Shown here: positions 62,978 through 64,000 of the stretch, one piece after another
Position numbering within the stretch: the first letter of the stretch is position 1
Layout of the letters: each line of letters begins with the position of its first letter
Source: Dromiciops gliroides
Lineage: Eukaryota; Chordata; Mammalia; Microbiotheria; Microbiotheriidae
Direction: 5' to 3'
Length of the DNA: 64,000 nt
NCBI RefSeq assembly: GCF_019393635.1
Contig: NC_057861.1
Location: 60,248,532-60,312,531 of the forward strand
Translations under genes and position numbers: made by a program
Notes under the pieces: model-generated
The model's input: the letters and a program-made list of their open reading frames with translations, nothing else
Told to the model about the DNA's origin: nothing
The model's database searches: none

Positions 62978-63128
62978 CTTTTTTTTTTTTTAGTGAGGCA
63001 ATTGGGGTTAAGTGACTTGCCCAGGGTCACACAGCTAGTTAAGTGTTAAGTGTCTGAGACTGGATTTGAACTCAGGTACTCCTGACTCCAGGTCCGGTGC
63101 TCTATCCACTGTGCCACCTAGCTGCCCC
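62978..63128 (-). mobile_element. WSINE1-like SINE
   Basis: Flanks TTCCCTAGAAGTCTTT (62966 and 63128) form a 16-bp target duplication. Extra T in CTAGTTAAGTGTTAAG. Confidence 0.93.
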
Positions 63129-63334
63129 TTCCCTAGAAGTCTTTAAGCAAACAGGATGACCATTTGTTGGGTTTGTTATAGTGGGGATTCTTTTGGGGTG
63201 GTATGAGGTGAACTAGATGTCCATTGATGTTCCTTCTGACTCTGAAATTCTGCATTCTTGTCAAAGGTATCTGATGTTGTCATGGAGGATGTCCACAGCA
63301 GAGTACAAATAGAGGAAAAATTTCCCACAGACCA

Positions 63335-63440
63335 GGGCTTCTAAACCTTTTTTGAGTCATGGATCCCTTTGGCAACCTAGCAATACTTATTGACTTCTTC
63401 TCCATGTTAGGAACCTGCTCTGTAAGTGAAGCCAAGATAT
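63335..63440 (+). mobile_element. Possible hAT-type fossil
   Basis: CCAGGGCTTCTAAACCTTTT, then GAGTCATGGATCCCTTTGG looks like a hAT terminal region; no second end found. Confidence 0.35.
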
Positions 63441-63469
63441 GGATTGGGGGCAGCTATCTAGCTGAACTG

Positions 63470-64000
63470 TCCCAACATTCCCCTCCAAACAAGTTTAAAA
63501 TAATGCTGCAAATCATTTTGGAGTAGAGCCAACAAAAAGTTGGAGTGAGGTATTTTTCTGGCCTAAGAAAACTTAGGAAGTAGGAAGAAGTCTGTAACAC
63601 TGGGATGGAGGTCTGGTGGAGAATTGTCCAGAACCCATACACAGCAACAGCAGTAGCTTCTGGAGCTCTCAGCCCAGAGACAGTTAGAGGGTAAGATAAC
63701 TGGTCAGAAAGAGATTACAGGGAACCCTTTGATGTCACTGAGTATGGCTGGTGCGGATTGGCAACTCTATTGCCCATATATAGTTCTAGGTTACAAATCA
63801 AGTGTGGAAAGGAGCAGGAGTCCTGGCTGGCTTGCAGCTACAGAGGACCAGGAGCCCTTTCTGGGTACATACCAGAGAGCAAACCAGGAGAACAGTGACC
63901 ACACCTCTCCTAGGATCATATCACCTTGAAAGGACAAAAAATTTGCAGACCCCAAGAAGTAGCTCTGAAAATAGCAGCACAAAAAAGTCTGAAGCTTAGG
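63470..64000 (+). mobile_element. L1/HAL1-like 5' region, runs off window
   Basis: From TTTTGGAGTAGAGCCAACAA on it parallels 25322-26130 (GGAGCTCTCAGCCCAGAGAC; AGAAAGAGATTACAGGGAAC; AATAGCAGCACAAAAAAGTC). ORF1 would begin just beyond 64000. Confidence 0.6.

Noticed and set aside
3401..63128. Recurring peptides of the GLSDLPRVTQLVSVKCL and AVDKAPALDSGGPEFKS types
   Set aside because: They are the two-strand translations of the SINE body, not a protein family.
1..64000. tRNA genes from the many tRNA-like SINE heads
   Set aside because: The heads keep box A/B-like words but do not fold as functional tRNAs and carry SINE bodies.
1..64000. CRISPR-like spaced repeats
   Set aside because: The regularly seen repeats are dispersed SINEs of ~140 bp with target duplications, not short direct repeats with uniform spacers.
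46000..64000. RASAL3 or other expected neighbours of PGLYRP2
   Set aside because: In human RASAL3 lies beyond the 3' end of PGLYRP2; I looked for its PH/RasGAP-type exons in the ORFs here and found none.

Overview
The window looks like non-primate, non-rodent mammalian nuclear DNA, most likely from an Australidelphian (Australian-type) marsupial. The main clue is a short tRNA-headed SINE, about 140 bp, that starts GGGCAGCTAGGTGG and ends AATTGCCTC or CATTGCCCC before an A-rich tail. More than fifty full or partial copies are present, about one per 1.1 kb. This resembles the family described as WSINE1 in Australian marsupials; the name is from memory and was not checked against a library. Old MIR, L2 and L3/CR1 fossils, an RTE (BovB-like) fragment, marsupial-type L1 pieces, L1-ORF1-only (HAL1-like) elements and about a dozen ERV LTRs fit the same picture.

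Only one host gene is recognisable. It is PGLYRP2 (peptidoglycan recognition protein 2, N-acetylmuramoyl-L-alanine amidase), on the + strand between about 41.1 and 45.9 kb. Four coding exons can be placed with good splice sites: a short signal-peptide exon (41132-41195), a large exon (41800-42786), and two exons carrying the PGRP/amidase domain (43975-44186 and 45572-45914). Residue-level similarity to mammalian PGLYRP2 is strong, but the reading frame is broken about eleven times by small indels, and the codon for the zinc-binding Cys reads Ser. It is either a recently decayed gene or a gene in an indel-rich stretch of assembly.

Layout: 0-16 kb is a repeat mosaic (L2, L1, RTE, several LTRs, a head-to-head SINE palindrome, a hAT MITE). 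16-25 kb is mostly unique sequence peppered with SINEs. 25-29.5 kb is a much-interrupted L1/HAL1-like element followed by antisense L1. 29.5-36 kb contains LTRs and a nested insertion (solo LTR in a SINE in an older LINE). 36-41 kb is sparse, with an LTR ending just upstream of PGLYRP2. 41-46 kb is PGLYRP2. 46-55 kb is unique sequence, MIRs, microsatellites and one LTR related to that at 11.8 kb. 55-64 kb holds an ORF1-only HAL1-like element, two LTRs, a 5'-truncated L1 with a clean target-site duplication, and the start of another L1/HAL1-like element running off the end.

No bacterial-style operon, CRISPR array or clearly new multi-gene system is visible. The most rewarding items are the state of PGLYRP2, repeated use of the same insertion sites by independent retroelements, the SINE palindrome and a short dispersed duplication.
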